Source: Variovorax sp. MHTC-1
GTDB taxonomy: Bacteria > Pseudomonadota > Gammaproteobacteria > Burkholderiales > Burkholderiaceae_C
Reading direction: 5' to 3'
Assembly (NCBI RefSeq): GCF_003984645.1
Contig: NZ_RWKI01000003.1
Coordinates: 248,001-312,000, forward strand
DNA: 64,000 bases
Below the pieces are notes generated by a model. It ran no database searches. It was not told the origin of the DNA and saw only the letters and a program-made list of their open reading frames with translations. Position 1 is the first letter of the stretch, and every line of letters starts with the position of its first letter. Below are positions 8,406 through 17,276 of the stretch, piece by piece. Made by a program: the position numbers and the translations under genes.

Positions 8406-9314
8406 TCAGGTGTCGGCGAAGCGGTCGAACAGCACGCCCCGCAGCCACTGGTTGCCCGGATCGCGATGGAAGCGTGCATGCCAGAACGCGTTGATCGCGA
8501 TCTGCGGCAGCGCCACCGGGTGCGTGCGCCAGACCAGCCCGAAGGGCTCGGCGATGCTTTGCGCCAAGCGCTCGGGCACGGTGGCGATCATCGGCGTGGA
8601 GCGCAGGATATGGCCGATGGCCACGAAGTGCGGCACCGTGAGCCGGATGCGGCGGGCAATGCCCTGCGTGGCCATGAGCTCGTCGACCTGGCCGTGGCCG
8701 GTGCCCGCGGCCTTGACCAGCAGGTGCTCGGCGGCAGAGAAATCCTTCAGCGTCACCTTCGGCTTGGCCGCGAGCGGATGCCCGGCGCTGAACAGGCAGA
8801 CGTAGCGCTGCTTGAACAGCCGGCGCTGGAAGATGCTGGCCTTCAACTGCGGCAGGAGTCCGATCGCGATGTCCACCTGGCCGGCCTCCATGGCGTCGCG
8901 CAGGTTGACGGCGGTGTTGCGCACGGTGCTGATGGTCACGCCCGGCGCTGCGCGCGACAGCACCTCCATGAGCACCGGCGCGAAGTAGATCTCGCCGATG
9001 TCCGTCATCGCGAGCGTGAAGCTGCGCGTGCTGGTGGCCGGATCGAAGACGGTCTGCTGATTGAGCGCCTCATGCAGCGTGCCCATCGCATAGGCCACCG
9101 GTTCCGCGAGCTGCAGCGCGAAGGGCGTGGGCTCCATGCCGCGCGCGGTGCGCAGGAACAGCTCGTCGCCGAAGGCCCGGCGCAGCCGCGCCAGCGCATT
9201 GCTGATGGCCGGCTGCGAGAGGCCCAGCGATTCCGCCACGGCCGAGACGCGCTTTTCGGCCAGCATCCGGTCGAAGACCAGCAGCAGGTTGAGGTCGATG
9301 TCCCTGAGCTCCAA
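8406..9314 (-). CDS. nagR: LysR-type regulator, NahR/NagR-like
   Basis: About 302 residues from TTG at 9314-9312. This start gives MELRDIDLNLLLVFD, matching the known NahR N-terminus, and is preceded by AAGG 7 bases upstream; the longer frame from GTG 9332 would put its start inside the operator. The winged-helix DNA-binding domain is residues 1-65 (VSAVAESLGLSQPAISNALARLR), and NahR-like effector-domain blocks are FTLAMTDIGEIYFAPVLM, STVRNTAVNL and RLTVPHFVAIGHIL. The protein should activate the divergent nagAaGHAb genes with salicylate as co-inducer, by analogy with NahR and NagR. The symbol is by similarity. Confidence 0.85.
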   Translation of the reverse strand: MELRDIDLNLLLVFDRMLAEKRVSAVAESLGLSQPAISNALARLRRAFGDELFLRTARGMEPTPFALQLAEPVAYAMGTLHEALNQQTVFDPATSTRSFTLAMTDIGEIYFAPVLMEVLSRAAPGVTISTVRNTAVNLRDAMEAGQVDIAIGLLPQLKASIFQRRLFKQRYVCLFSAGHPLAAKPKVTLKDFSAAEHLLVKAAGTGHGQVDELMATQGIARRIRLTVPHFVAIGHILRSTPMIATVPERLAQSIAEPFGLVWRTHPVALPQIAINAFWHARFHRDPGNQWLRGVLFDRFADT

Positions 9315-9326
9315 TGCGGTACCTTT

Positions 9327-9341
9327 ATTCACATCGGTGAT
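9327..9341 (+). promoter_or_regulatory. NahR/NagR-type operator
   Basis: ATTCACATCGGTGAT fits the published NahR recognition pattern ATTCACGCT-N2-TGAT at both conserved halves (ATTCAC and TGAT); only the inner GCT differs. It sits between the divergent nagR and nagAa starts, 46 bases upstream of the chosen nagAa ATG. A second imperfect dyad, GTGATTCA then TGAATTCAC, overlaps its right side at 9338-9355. The position supports joint control of regulator and operon. Confidence 0.65.
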
Positions 9342-9387
9342 TCAATGAATTCACGAGATTCTATTGGCCAATGTGGGAGGGATGCCG

Positions 9388-10395
9388 ATGATCGGCGCCA
9401 TGGAACTGCATGTCCGTCCCTTCGCACGCACCATCGAGGTCCGCCCCGGCGCGAACCTGCTCGAGGTGCTGCGCGAGCATCAGGTGCCGGTTTCCTACAG
9501 CTGCATGGCCGGGCGCTGCGGCACCTGCCGCTGCAAGGTGGTCGAAGGGCGGGTGCTCGATGCGGGGCAGGGGCAGGACGCGATGCGGCCCGACGGCGCG
9601 CGCGAAAGCCATGTGCTGGCCTGCCAGAGCACGCTGACCGAGAACTGCACCATCGAGATTCCCGAGCCTGACGAAGTGGTCGTGCACCCGGCGCGCATCG
9701 TCAAGGCCACCATCGCCGAGATCGAGACGCTCACGCACGACATCCGGCGATTGCGCCTGAAGCCGGCCAAGCCCTTGTCGTTCTCGCCGGGCCAGTACGC
9801 CCAGCTGCAGTTCGCGCCCGAGCACGTGCGGCCCTATTCGATGGCTCGGCTCAGCGGCGATGCGGAACTCGAATTCCACGTGCGGCGCGTGCCCGGTGGC
9901 CGCGTGACCGACTACGTCTTCGAGCAGTTGAAGCCCGGCGACGCGGTCCGCGTCAGCGGCCCGATGGGCGCCGCCTACCTGCGTACGCGGCACACCGGCC
10001 CGATCCTCTGCGCGGCCGGCGGCACGGGGCTGGCGCCCGTGCTTGCCATCGTGCGCGGCGCGGTCGAGGCCGGCATGCCCAACCCGATCCACCTCTACTT
10101 CGGCGTGCGATCGGATGCCGACGTCTACGGCCTCGAAGAGCTGCGCGAACTCCAGGCGCTGCACGCGGGACTCCAGGTGCACGTGGTCTGCGTATCGGGG
10201 GCGGCGCGTCCGGGCGCACGCCAAGGGCTGATCACCGATGCCATCCGCTCCGACTGGCCGGGCGGCTTCGAGGGCTGGCGCGCCTACCTCTGCGGCTCGC
10301 CGCCGATGGTCGAAGCGGTCACGCTGCTGCTGAAGGACCGCGGCCTGGCCTTGGAAAAGATCCATGCCGATGCCTTCTACATGCAGGGCGCATGA
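9388..10395 (+). CDS. nagAa: Ferredoxin--NAD(P)+ reductase of aromatic-ring hydroxylating oxygenase
   Basis: About 335 residues. It passes electrons from NAD(P)H through FAD and a [2Fe-2S] centre to the Rieske ferredoxin. The plant-type ferredoxin domain is N-terminal, with Cys at about 39, 44 and 47 ([10 protein letters not shown]) and 79 (LACQ). The FAD domain follows (RPYSMA near 152) and then the NAD domain ([24 protein letters not shown] at the end). ATG 9388 is chosen because GGGAGG lies 7 bases upstream; ATG 9400 (MELHV) matches the start of known NagAa, and TTG 9364 and ATG 9382 are less likely. It is the first gene of the four-gene hydroxylase operon, with 30 bases before nagG. Confidence 0.88.
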   Translation: MIGAMELHVRPFARTIEVRPGANLLEVLREHQVPVSYSCMAGRCGTCRCKVVEGRVLDAGQGQDAMRPDGARESHVLACQSTLTENCTIEIPEPDEVVVHPARIVKATIAEIETLTHDIRRLRLKPAKPLSFSPGQYAQLQFAPEHVRPYSMARLSGDAELEFHVRRVPGGRVTDYVFEQLKPGDAVRVSGPMGAAYLRTRHTGPILCAAGGTGLAPVLAIVRGAVEAGMPNPIHLYFGVRSDADVYGLEELRELQALHAGLQVHVVCVSGAARPGARQGLITDAIRSDWPGGFEGWRAYLCGSPPMVEAVTLLLKDRGLALEKIHADAFYMQGA

Positions 10396-10425
10396 GAAAA
10401 GCGTCGAAGAACGAAAGGAGACCCC

Positions 10426-11688
10426 ATGACGACACCGCCATCCACCGTGTTCCCAGAGAAGATCCACTGGGAATCGGAGAAGACCAGCCGCATCCCCTTC
10501 ATGGCCTACATCGGCGAGGACCAGCACAAGAAGGAGCTGGAGCGCTTCTTCTACAGCAAGCATTGGTGCTACGTCGGCCTCGAAGCCGAGATCCCGAATG
10601 CCGGCGATTTCAAGCGCACCGCGATCGGCGAGCGCTCGGTGATCATGGTGCGCGACGCCGATGGCGGCATCAACGTGGTGGAGAACGTCTGCGCGCACCG
10701 CGGCATGCGCTTCTGCCGCGAGCGCCAGGGCAACCGCAAGGAGTTCGTCTGCCCCTACCACCAGTGGAACTACACGCTCAAGGGCGACCTGCAGGGCGTG
10801 CCCTTCCGGCGCGGCGTCAAGCAGGACGGCAAGGTCAACGGCGGCATGCCGGCCGACTTCAAGACCGAGGAGAACAGCCTCAACAAGCTCAAGGTGGCGA
10901 CGCGCGGCGGCGTGGTGTTCGCCTCTTTCGACCATGAAGTGGAGTCGCTGGAAGACTTCATGGGGCCGGCGATCCTGCACTACTTCGACCGCCTGTTCGA
11001 CGGCCGCAAGCTCAAGATCCTGGGCTACAACCGCCAGCGCATTCCGGGCAACTGGAAGCTCATGCAGGAGAACATCAAGGACCCGTACCACCCGGGGCTG
11101 CTGCACACCTGGTTCGTCACCTTCGGCCTCTGGCGCGCGGATAACAAGTCGGAGCTCAAGATGGACGCGCACGGCCGCCACGCCGCGATGATCTCGACGC
11201 GAGGCAACGCGGGCAAGGCCGCGCAGGTCACGCAGGTGTCGAGCTTCAAGGAGAGCATGCAGCTCAAGGACCCGCGCTTCCTAGACATCGTGCCCGAGCC
11301 CTGGTGGGGCGGCCCGACCGCTGTGATGACCACGCTGTTCCCGAGCGTGATCCTGCAGCAGCAGGTCAACAGCGTGTCGACGCGCCATATCCAGCCCGTG
11401 GGCCACGACGCCTTCGATTTCGTCTGGACGCACTTCGGCTTCGAGGACGACAGCGAAGAGATGCAGCAGCGGCGCCTGCGCCAGGCCAATCTGTTCGGCC
11501 CGGCCGGCTTCGTCTCCGCCGACGACGGCGAGGTCATCGAGTTCTCGCAGCAGGGCTTCGAGCAGAAGCCCTACCACCGCACCCTGGCCGAGCTCGGCGG
11601 GCGCGAGGTGGAGGACACCGACCACATGGTGACCGAGACGCTGATCCGCGGCATGTACAAGTACTGGCGCGAGGTGATGGAGAAATGA
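10426..11688 (+). CDS. nagG: Salicylate 5-hydroxylase, large oxygenase subunit
   Basis: 420 residues; NagG is about the same length. The Rieske centre ligands are C89-x-H91 and C109-x2-H112. The mononuclear iron site is in ENIKDPYHPGLLH (Asp219, His222, His227). Blocks such as VPFRRGVKQDGKVNGGMP, IPGNWKLMQENIKDPYHPG and QQQVNSVSTRHIQP closely resemble NagG of the naphthalene-degrading strain U2. The enzyme would convert salicylate to gentisate. Anthranilate or other ortho-hydroxybenzoate-type substrates are possible alternatives, since related oxygenases share this architecture. No gentisate-ring-cleavage genes are in the window, so product use must lie elsewhere. Confidence 0.85.
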   Translation: MTTPPSTVFPEKIHWESEKTSRIPFMAYIGEDQHKKELERFFYSKHWCYVGLEAEIPNAGDFKRTAIGERSVIMVRDADGGINVVENVCAHRGMRFCRERQGNRKEFVCPYHQWNYTLKGDLQGVPFRRGVKQDGKVNGGMPADFKTEENSLNKLKVATRGGVVFASFDHEVESLEDFMGPAILHYFDRLFDGRKLKILGYNRQRIPGNWKLMQENIKDPYHPGLLHTWFVTFGLWRADNKSELKMDAHGRHAAMISTRGNAGKAAQVTQVSSFKESMQLKDPRFLDIVPEPWWGGPTAVMTTLFPSVILQQQVNSVSTRHIQPVGHDAFDFVWTHFGFEDDSEEMQQRRLRQANLFGPAGFVSADDGEVIEFSQQGFEQKPYHRTLAELGGREVEDTDHMVTETLIRGMYKYWREVMEK

Positions 11689-11700
11689 AGCTCAACCCCA

Positions 11701-11781
11701 GGCTCCCCCACTTCGTGTGGTCCGCCAACCCCCTCACCGGGGGCAACACCGGCGGCCCGGCAAAGCCGGTTCCGCGGTGTT
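11701..11781 (+). repeat. 81-bp dispersed repeat, copy R1
   Basis: By eye this differs at only two positions from the reverse complement of 42286-42366 (R3), and a more diverged copy lies at 17174-17264 (R2). It is G+C-rich with internal palindromes (ACCCCCTCACCGGGGG; CCGGCAAAGCCGG), so the RNA should fold. It fills most of the 156-bp gap between nagG and nagH. A short frame through it (from ATG at 11695-ish, [12 protein letters not shown]) is repeat-encoded and not treated as a gene. Confidence 0.85.
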
Positions 11782-11844
11782 CACCGACTGACGTGCGCGG
11801 CTTGGCGCGCCGCGCCTCGCACAACCTCAGATGGAGCACCTGAG

Positions 11845-12318
11845 ATGAACGTCGAGGACTATTTCGCGCTGAGCCAGCTCTACGCCGACTACGCGCGGGC
11901 CGTCGATTCCGGCAACTGGGATCTGTGGCCCGCCTTCTTCATCGAGGACTGCAGCTACCGCCTGCAGCCGCGCGAGAACCACGAACGCGGCCTGCCGCTG
12001 GCCACGCTGTCTTTCGAAAGCCGCGGCATGCTGGAAGACCGCGTCTACGGCATCCGCGAGACGCTGTTCCACGATCCCTACTACCAGCGCCACGTGGTGG
12101 GCCTGCCGCTGGTGCATGGCGTGGACGAGGACGGCACGATCCGCAGCGAAGCCAACTACGCGGTGTTCCGCACCAAGCTCAGCGAGCTCTCCACCGTCTT
12201 CAACGTCGGCCGCTACATCGATACCGTCGTGCGCAGGCCCGAGGGCCTGAAATTCGCCTCGCGCCTCGTCGTCTACGACAGCGAGATGATCCCGAATTCC
12301 ATCATCTATCCGATCTGA
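11845..12318 (+). CDS. nagH: Salicylate 5-hydroxylase, small oxygenase subunit
   Basis: 157 residues, the usual size of a ring-hydroxylating dioxygenase beta subunit (NTF2-like fold, no cofactor). Features: N-terminal [61 protein letters not shown] and the C-terminal [18 protein letters not shown]. It pairs with NagG in an alpha/beta oxygenase. It is separated from nagG by the R1 repeat but only 22 bases from nagAb. The ATG at 11845 follows a GGAG about 9 bases upstream. Confidence 0.85.
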   Translation: MNVEDYFALSQLYADYARAVDSGNWDLWPAFFIEDCSYRLQPRENHERGLPLATLSFESRGMLEDRVYGIRETLFHDPYYQRHVVGLPLVHGVDEDGTIRSEANYAVFRTKLSELSTVFNVGRYIDTVVRRPEGLKFASRLVVYDSEMIPNSIIYPI

Positions 12319-12340
12319 ACATCACCCTGCGAGTACGAGC

Positions 12341-12661
12341 ATGAGCACCATTTCCTGGATCGACGCCGCCGCCGCCGACGACCTGCCGGCCGACGACGTG
12401 CTGGGCCTCGAAGTCGAAGGCCGCGACCTCGCGCTCTACAGCGTGAACGGCGAGGTCTTCGTCACGAGCAACACCTGCACGCACGGCCAGGCACGGCTGT
12501 GCGACGGCTTTCTCGAAGGCCACGAGATCGAGTGCCCGTTGCACCAGGGCAAGTTCGACGTGCGAACAGGGAAGGCCACGTGCGCGCCGGTCACCGACGA
12601 TCTGCGCACCTATCCGGTGAAGATCGAAGGCGGGCGGGTGTACGTGGCGATCGGCGACTGA
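12341..12661 (+). CDS. nagAb: Rieske-type [2Fe-2S] ferredoxin of the hydroxylase
   Basis: 106 residues, standard for the soluble Rieske ferredoxins that carry electrons from the NagAa reductase to the NagGH oxygenase. Ligands are C46-T-H48 and C65-P-L-H68 ([13 protein letters not shown] and [14 protein letters not shown]). It is the last gene of the rightward operon; its stop is 8 bases from the convergent stop of the MFS gene, leaving no room for a separate terminator. Confidence 0.88.
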   Translation: MSTISWIDAAAADDLPADDVLGLEVEGRDLALYSVNGEVFVTSNTCTHGQARLCDGFLEGHEIECPLHQGKFDVRTGKATCAPVTDDLRTYPVKIEGGRVYVAIGD

Positions 12662-12669
12662 GCCGCGCG

Positions 12670-13911
12670 TCACGAAGACAGGGAGCGCAGGGCAGGTCGC
12701 TCCTGCCGCGTGCGCCACCAGAGCATGGCCGCGATCGACAGCGTCACCAGGTTCCACGCGATGCCGTTGACGAAGGCCGCGTGGTAGCTGCCGGTGAGGT
12801 CGAACACCTTGCCGGACATCCAGCCGCCCAGCGCCATGCCGAAGAGCGTGCACATGAGCACCGTGCCGACCCGAGCGCCGGCCTCGGCAGGCGGGAAATG
12901 CTCGCGCACGATGATGGCGTACGAAGGAACGATGCCGCCTTGGAAAAGCCCGAACAGGGCAGACACCACGAAGAGCGACACCAGTCCGTCGAAGGGCAGG
13001 AAGAGCATCAGCGCGATGCATTGAAGCGCGGCGCCGAGGAGCAGCGTGCGCAGCCCCCCGATGCGGTCGCACACGAAGCCCGACACCAGGCGGCTGACGA
13101 TGCCGCAGGCGAGCATCAGCGACAGCATCTGCGCGCCACGCGCCGCACCGAAGCCGAGGTCGCTGCAGTAGGCCACGATGTGGACCTGGGGCATCGCCAT
13201 GGCGACGCAGCACGCCACGCCCGAGATGCAGAGCAGGCCCTGCGCCGTGCCGAGGCTGAGTCCGAAGGGCCGCGCATCGGGGGCAGCGGCCCCCGGCGCC
13301 GAGGCCGGTGCGTCCGGCTGTACGTCCGGTGGCCGCGGCCGCATGAGCAGCGCCAGCGCCGCCATCGTCAGGCCGCAGAAGATGCCCAGGCCGAAATAGG
13401 TCTGGCGCCAGCCGACGAGCTCGACGAAATGCTGCACGATCGGCGGCCAGACCGCGCCGGCCAGGTAGTTGCCGCTGGCGCATACCGCCACCGCGATGCC
13501 CCTGCGCTTCACGAACCAGAGCGAGGTGTCGGCGACCAGGGGCGCGAAGGCGGCAGCGCTGCCGAACATGCCGACGAGCACCGCCTGCGCCAGCGTGAAC
13601 GCAACGATGCCGCCGGACAGGGCGCAGGCGACATAGCCGATGCCAAGGCACAGCGCCCCGAGCAGCAGCGGCCACATCACGCCGAAGCGGTCGGCCAGCC
13701 GGCCCATGAACATGCCGCCGATGCCGAAGCCGATCATCAGCAGGGTATAGGGCAGCGACGCATCGGCGCGCGCGATGCCGAATTCGGCCTGCACGGCGGG
13801 CAGGACCACGGACACCACGTACATGCCGCTGCTGCCGATGGTCATCAGCAGCAGGGTCACGAGCAGCCGATAGACGGCGTAGCGCGAGTCGGGGCGATGC
13901 AGCGAGGCCAC
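12670..13911 (-). CDS. MFS transporter
   Basis: 413 residues with about twelve hydrophobic segments, for example residues 15-37, 53-70, 77-98, 102-125, 141-165 and 170-190, then six more after a Pro/Ala-rich central loop at ~195-218. The motif-A-like GRLADRFGVMWPLLLG follows helix 2. The start is GTG at 13911. It could be the last gene of a leftward run after folA (28-base gap), or an aromatic-acid carrier serving the convergent nag operon; sequence alone does not decide. The family resembles oxalate/formate- and aromatic-acid-type MFS members. Confidence 0.82.
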   Translation of the reverse strand: MASLHRPDSRYAVYRLLVTLLLMTIGSSGMYVVSVVLPAVQAEFGIARADASLPYTLLMIGFGIGGMFMGRLADRFGVMWPLLLGALCLGIGYVACALSGGIVAFTLAQAVLVGMFGSAAAFAPLVADTSLWFVKRRGIAVAVCASGNYLAGAVWPPIVQHFVELVGWRQTYFGLGIFCGLTMAALALLMRPRPPDVQPDAPASAPGAAAPDARPFGLSLGTAQGLLCISGVACCVAMAMPQVHIVAYCSDLGFGAARGAQMLSLMLACGIVSRLVSGFVCDRIGGLRTLLLGAALQCIALMLFLPFDGLVSLFVVSALFGLFQGGIVPSYAIIVREHFPPAEAGARVGTVLMCTLFGMALGGWMSGKVFDLTGSYHAAFVNGIAWNLVTLSIAAMLWWRTRQERPALRSLSS

Positions 13912-13939
13912 CGTGGGTCAGCCGGAGGCTCGGCGGGCC

Positions 13940-14434
13940 TCAGGGCCTCTCGAGCGTGACGAAGGCGTAGGGCAGGCCGCTGGCCGAGACGTGCGACTCG
14001 CGGGCGGTCTCGCGCCACGACACGTCGAAGCGCGGCGCCCAGGCGTCGCCTTCGTAGTCGCGGCCGATCTCGGTGACCAGCGCGCGTCGCGCGAGCGGCT
14101 CGGCCTCGGCATAGATCTGTGCGCCGCCGATCACCCAGACCTCGGGCAGTTGCTCGTCTTCGCAGCGGATCAAGGCCTCGCGCAGGCTGCCGGCGGCTTC
14201 GGCGCCTTCAGCCTTCCAATCCTCCTGGCGCGTGATCACGATGTTGCGGCGGCCCGGCAGCGGGCGGAAGCGCAGCGGCAGCGAGTCCCAGGTCTTGCGG
14301 CCCATGATCACCGGCGCACCGGCGGTCTGCTGCTTGAAGTGCGCCATGTCCTCGGGCAGATGCCAGGGCATCGTGCCATCGCGGCCGATCACGCCGTTGG
14401 CGGCGCGCGCGAGGATCAGGTTGATGCGGGTCAT
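13940..14434 (-). CDS. folA: Dihydrofolate reductase
   Basis: 164 residues. NADPH-dependent reduction of dihydrofolate. Conserved blocks: LILARAANGVIGRDGTMPWHLPEDMAHFK (substrate Asp in HLPED and the Met20-type loop), PVIMGRKTWDSLP, RRNIVITRQ and EVWVIGGAQIYAEA. It starts 3 bases after the thyA stop, so it is coupled to thyA, which generates the dihydrofolate that FolA recycles. This is the classic chromosomal arrangement; nothing suggests a transferred trimethoprim-resistance dfr gene. Confidence 0.95.
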   Translation of the reverse strand: MTRINLILARAANGVIGRDGTMPWHLPEDMAHFKQQTAGAPVIMGRKTWDSLPLRFRPLPGRRNIVITRQEDWKAEGAEAAGSLREALIRCEDEQLPEVWVIGGAQIYAEAEPLARRALVTEIGRDYEGDAWAPRFDVSWRETARESHVSASGLPYAFVTLERP

Positions 14435-14437
14435 GGT

Positions 14438-15268
14438 TCAGACCGCCACGGGCGCCTTGATGGCCGGGTGATGCTGGTAGTCGACGACCTCGAAATCCTC
14501 GTACGCGTAGTCGAAGATCGAGGCCGGGCGGCGCTTGATGAGCAGCGTCGGGTAAGGATAGGGCGTGCGGCTCAGCTGCAGCGCCACCTGCTCCGCATGG
14601 TTGCTGTAGATGTGGCAGTCGCCGCCGGTCCAGATGAAGTCGCCCACGTCCAGGTCGCACTGCTGCGCGATCATGTGCGTGAGCAGCGCGTAGCTCGCAA
14701 TGTTGAAGGGCACGCCGAGAAAGATGTCGGCGCTGCGCTGGTAGAGCTGGCAGCTGAGCTTGCCGCGCCCGCCTTCGGTCTGCGGCGGCGCAACGTAGAA
14801 CTGGAAGAAGGCATGGCAGGGCATCAGGGCCATCTTGGAGAGCTCGGCCACGTTCCATGCGCTCACGATGATGCGGCGCGAATCCGGGTTGGTCTTGAGC
14901 GTGTCGATGACCTGCTGGATCTGGTCGATGTGGCCGCCGTCCGGCGTCGGCCAGCTGCGCCATTGCACGCCGTAGACCGGGCCCAGGTCGCCGTCCTCGC
15001 GCGCCCATTCGTCCCAGATGGTGACGCCGCGCTCCTTCAGCCAGTTGTTGTTGCTGGAGCCGGTCAGGAACCACAGCAGTTCCTGGATGATGGACTTGAG
15101 GTGCACCTTCTTCGTGGTGACCAGCGGAAAGCCTTCGTTCAGGTCGAAGCGCATCTGGTGGCCGAACACGCTCTTGGTGCCGGTGCCCGTGCGGTCGCTC
15201 TTGCGCACGCCGTGGGTATCGACGTGGCGCATGAAGTCTTCGTATTGGGAGCGGACAGGGCGGTTCAT
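14438..15268 (-). CDS. thyA: Thymidylate synthase
   Basis: 276 residues. Converts dUMP to dTMP using methylene-tetrahydrofolate. The catalytic Cys151 is in [13 protein letters not shown], the phosphate-binding Arg in [12 protein letters not shown] and [11 protein letters not shown], and the dUMP block is [23 protein letters not shown] at 15268 overlaps the TGA of the upstream FAD-oxidase gene (ATGA). The length fits the standard E. coli-like form. Confidence 0.96.
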   Translation of the reverse strand: MNRPVRSQYEDFMRHVDTHGVRKSDRTGTGTKSVFGHQMRFDLNEGFPLVTTKKVHLKSIIQELLWFLTGSSNNNWLKERGVTIWDEWAREDGDLGPVYGVQWRSWPTPDGGHIDQIQQVIDTLKTNPDSRRIIVSAWNVAELSKMALMPCHAFFQFYVAPPQTEGGRGKLSCQLYQRSADIFLGVPFNIASYALLTHMIAQQCDLDVGDFIWTGGDCHIYSNHAEQVALQLSRTPYPYPTLLIKRRPASIFDYAYEDFEVVDYQHHPAIKAPVAV

Positions 15269-16701
15269 GCGTCGATTTTCTCCATCCGGATCACCCGGCC
15301 CGGATTCAGGATGTTCTGCGGGTCCAGCCCGCGCTTGATGGCGCGCATCATGTCGAGCGCCACGGGCGACTTGTGCTTCTCGAGCTTGTCGATCTTGAGC
15401 GAACCGACGCCGTGCTCGGCCGAGAAGGAGCCGTCGAACTTCTCGACCGCGTCGTAGACCAGCGTGTTGATGCGCTCTTCGTGGTCGCGCAGGAAGGCGC
15501 CGTTGTCGCCGCCGGCCGGCGCCTGCACGTTGTAGTGCAGGTTGCCGTCGCCGAGGTGGCCGAAGTTCACCAGCCGCACGCCGGGGATCTCGCGTTCGAG
15601 CAGCGCGTCGGTCTCGGCCACGAAGGCGGGGATGCGCGACACCGGAATCGAGATGTCGTGCTTGATGTTGAGCCCTTCCTCGGCCTGCGCCAGCGGAATG
15701 CTTTCGCGGATGTGCCAGAGCTGGTGTGCCTGCGTGAGGTTCTCGGCCACCACCGCGTCGCCGACGCAGCCGGCCTCGAAGGCGGTTTCGAGCAGCGCTT
15801 CGAAGCGTCCGCGGGCATGCTCTTCGGATTCGCTGTCCGAGTTCTCCAGCAGCACGCAGTAGGGCGCCGCCGCATCGTCGATGAAGGGCACGCGCAACTG
15901 CGGCATGTGCTTGTCGACCAGGCCGAGCGCGAACTTGCCCATGACCTCGAAGCCCGTGAGCTCGGAGCCCAGGTGCTTGTGCGCGAGGCCCAGCAGCGCC
16001 ACCGCATCGTCGAGCGAAGGCACGGCGGCCCAGGCGGTGAGCCGCGCGGCCGGCAGCGGGTAGAGCTTCAGCGTCGCGGCCGTGATGATGCCCAGCGTGC
16101 CCTCGCTGCCGATCATCAGGTCGCGCAGGTCGTAGCCGGTGTTGTCCTTGCGCAGGCCGCTGGTGCCTTCCCAGATGGCGCCTTGCGGCGTGACGACTTC
16201 GAGGCCGAGGCACAGCTCGCGCGCGTTGCCGTAGCGCAGCACCTGCGTGCCGCCTGCGTTGGTCGCCAGGTTGCCGCCGATGGTGCAGCTGCCTTCGGCG
16301 GCCAGGCTCAGCGGGAACAGGAAGCCGGCCTTTTCGGCGGTCTCCTGCAGGGTCTGCAGCACGCAGCCGGCATCCACCGTCATCGTGAGGTTGGCGGCGT
16401 CGATGCCGCGGATCGCGTTCATGCGCTGCAGGCTCAGCAACACCTGGGTGCCGCTCTCGTCCGGGATCGAGCCGACCGCCAGGCCGGTGTTGCCGCCCTG
16501 CGGCACGATGGCGGTGCCGGCGGCCGCGCAGGCCTTGACCACCTCGGCGACCTGCTGCGTGCTGGCGGGCCGCGCCACGGCGAGCGCCTTGCCGCGCGAG
16601 CGCTTTCGCCAATCCTGCTCGTAAGCGCTGAGGTCGCCCTCGGTCAGCACATGGGCCGCGCCGACGATGGCGCGCAGTTGGTCGATCAGCGATGCGCTCA
16701 T
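15265..16701 (-). CDS. FAD-linked oxidase, D-2-hydroxyacid dehydrogenase type
   Basis: 478 residues from ATG 16701. The FAD_binding_4 (PCMH) domain occupies residues ~35-215: [33 protein letters not shown] and [22 protein letters not shown]. The FAD-oxidase C domain follows, with [15 protein letters not shown] and the terminal [21 protein letters not shown] and [13 protein letters not shown]. The pattern fits D-2-hydroxyglutarate/D-lactate/GlcD-like dehydrogenases; the substrate is not decidable. Its stop overlaps the thyA start, though no functional link to folate metabolism is evident. Confidence 0.85.
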   Translation of the reverse strand: MSASLIDQLRAIVGAAHVLTEGDLSAYEQDWRKRSRGKALAVARPASTQQVAEVVKACAAAGTAIVPQGGNTGLAVGSIPDESGTQVLLSLQRMNAIRGIDAANLTMTVDAGCVLQTLQETAEKAGFLFPLSLAAEGSCTIGGNLATNAGGTQVLRYGNARELCLGLEVVTPQGAIWEGTSGLRKDNTGYDLRDLMIGSEGTLGIITAATLKLYPLPAARLTAWAAVPSLDDAVALLGLAHKHLGSELTGFEVMGKFALGLVDKHMPQLRVPFIDDAAAPYCVLLENSDSESEEHARGRFEALLETAFEAGCVGDAVVAENLTQAHQLWHIRESIPLAQAEEGLNIKHDISIPVSRIPAFVAETDALLEREIPGVRLVNFGHLGDGNLHYNVQAPAGGDNGAFLRDHEERINTLVYDAVEKFDGSFSAEHGVGSLKIDKLEKHKSPVALDMMRAIKRGLDPQNILNPGRVIRMEKIDA

Positions 16702-16759
16702 TGGATAACCTCCGTGCTCCGCACTGCGGTGCGAGCCCCTTCGGGCTGCCGGGCGGGGC

Positions 16760-17167
16760 TCATGGCGCGGCTCCTTCCAGTTGGCGGGCCCGCGCCGCAT
16801 GGCGCAGGCGAAGACGAACGTGCCAGGCGCAGGCGACGAAGAGCGCCAGGCACAGCGCCACCTCGATCAGCGCAAGCACCTGGCTCGTGCCGTCGATGTC
16901 GCTCCAGGCGCGCACCACGCCTTCGGTGAAATAGAGCCAGACCATCAGGCTGACCCAGCGGTAGGTGTACATGCGGTTCTTGAGCAGGCCCGCGAGCGGC
17001 ACCACCAGCGGCAGCACCTTGAGCGCCAGCCAGGAGCCGCCCGGGCGCAGCGGCGCCAGCCACATCTCCCAGGCCAAGCCGAGCACGATCAGGCCGACCA
17101 GGCTGCCGACGGCGAGCCAGCGCGAGGCGGCGACGGAAGAAGAGGGCAGCGGCGAGGTTGTCTTCAT
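16760..17167 (-). CDS. DUF2069 family membrane protein
   Basis: 135 residues from ATG 17167 (MKTTSPLPSSS). Four hydrophobic segments lie near residues 15-33, 44-58, 68-84 and 97-115. The block LLKNRMYTYRWVSLMVWLYFTEGVVRA is characteristic of DUF2069 (YjeT/YihI-region type small inner-membrane proteins). Function unknown. It lies 58 bases upstream of the FAD-oxidase gene, same strand, and is the first gene of the leftward run; the R2 repeat starts 7 bases upstream of its start codon. Confidence 0.75.
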   Translation of the reverse strand: MKTTSPLPSSSVAASRWLAVGSLVGLIVLGLAWEMWLAPLRPGGSWLALKVLPLVVPLAGLLKNRMYTYRWVSLMVWLYFTEGVVRAWSDIDGTSQVLALIEVALCLALFVACAWHVRLRLRHAARARQLEGAAP

Positions 17168-17173
17168 AGTGGG

Positions 17174-17264
17174 GACACCGCGGAACCGGCTTCGCCGGGC
17201 CGCTGGTGTCGCCCCCGGCGAGGGGGTTGGCGCAGCGACACGAAGTGCGCGGAGACTGGGGGAG
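17174..17264 (-). repeat. Dispersed repeat, diverged copy R2
   Basis: Same orientation as R3 (42286-42366) and opposite to R1. By eye the sequence from the GACACCGCGGAACCGGCTTC start to the CACGAAGTGCGCGGAG end keeps the order and palindromes of the other copies with clearly more substitutions. It fills the divergent gap between the DUF2069 and YihY genes. Its right end supplies the only purine-rich GGGGGAG near the yihY start. Confidence 0.75.
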
Positions 17265-17276
17265 TGTTCAACTCCT

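Noticed and set aside
11695..11843. Possible small protein after nagG ([12 protein letters not shown]...)
   Set aside because: The frame is made of the R1 repeat and the same peptide appears from R3, so it reflects the repeat and not a conserved gene.
13940..15268. Phage-type or transferred thyA-dfr pair
   Set aside because: The motifs and coupling to neighbours are those of normal chromosomal genes, with no phage genes around.
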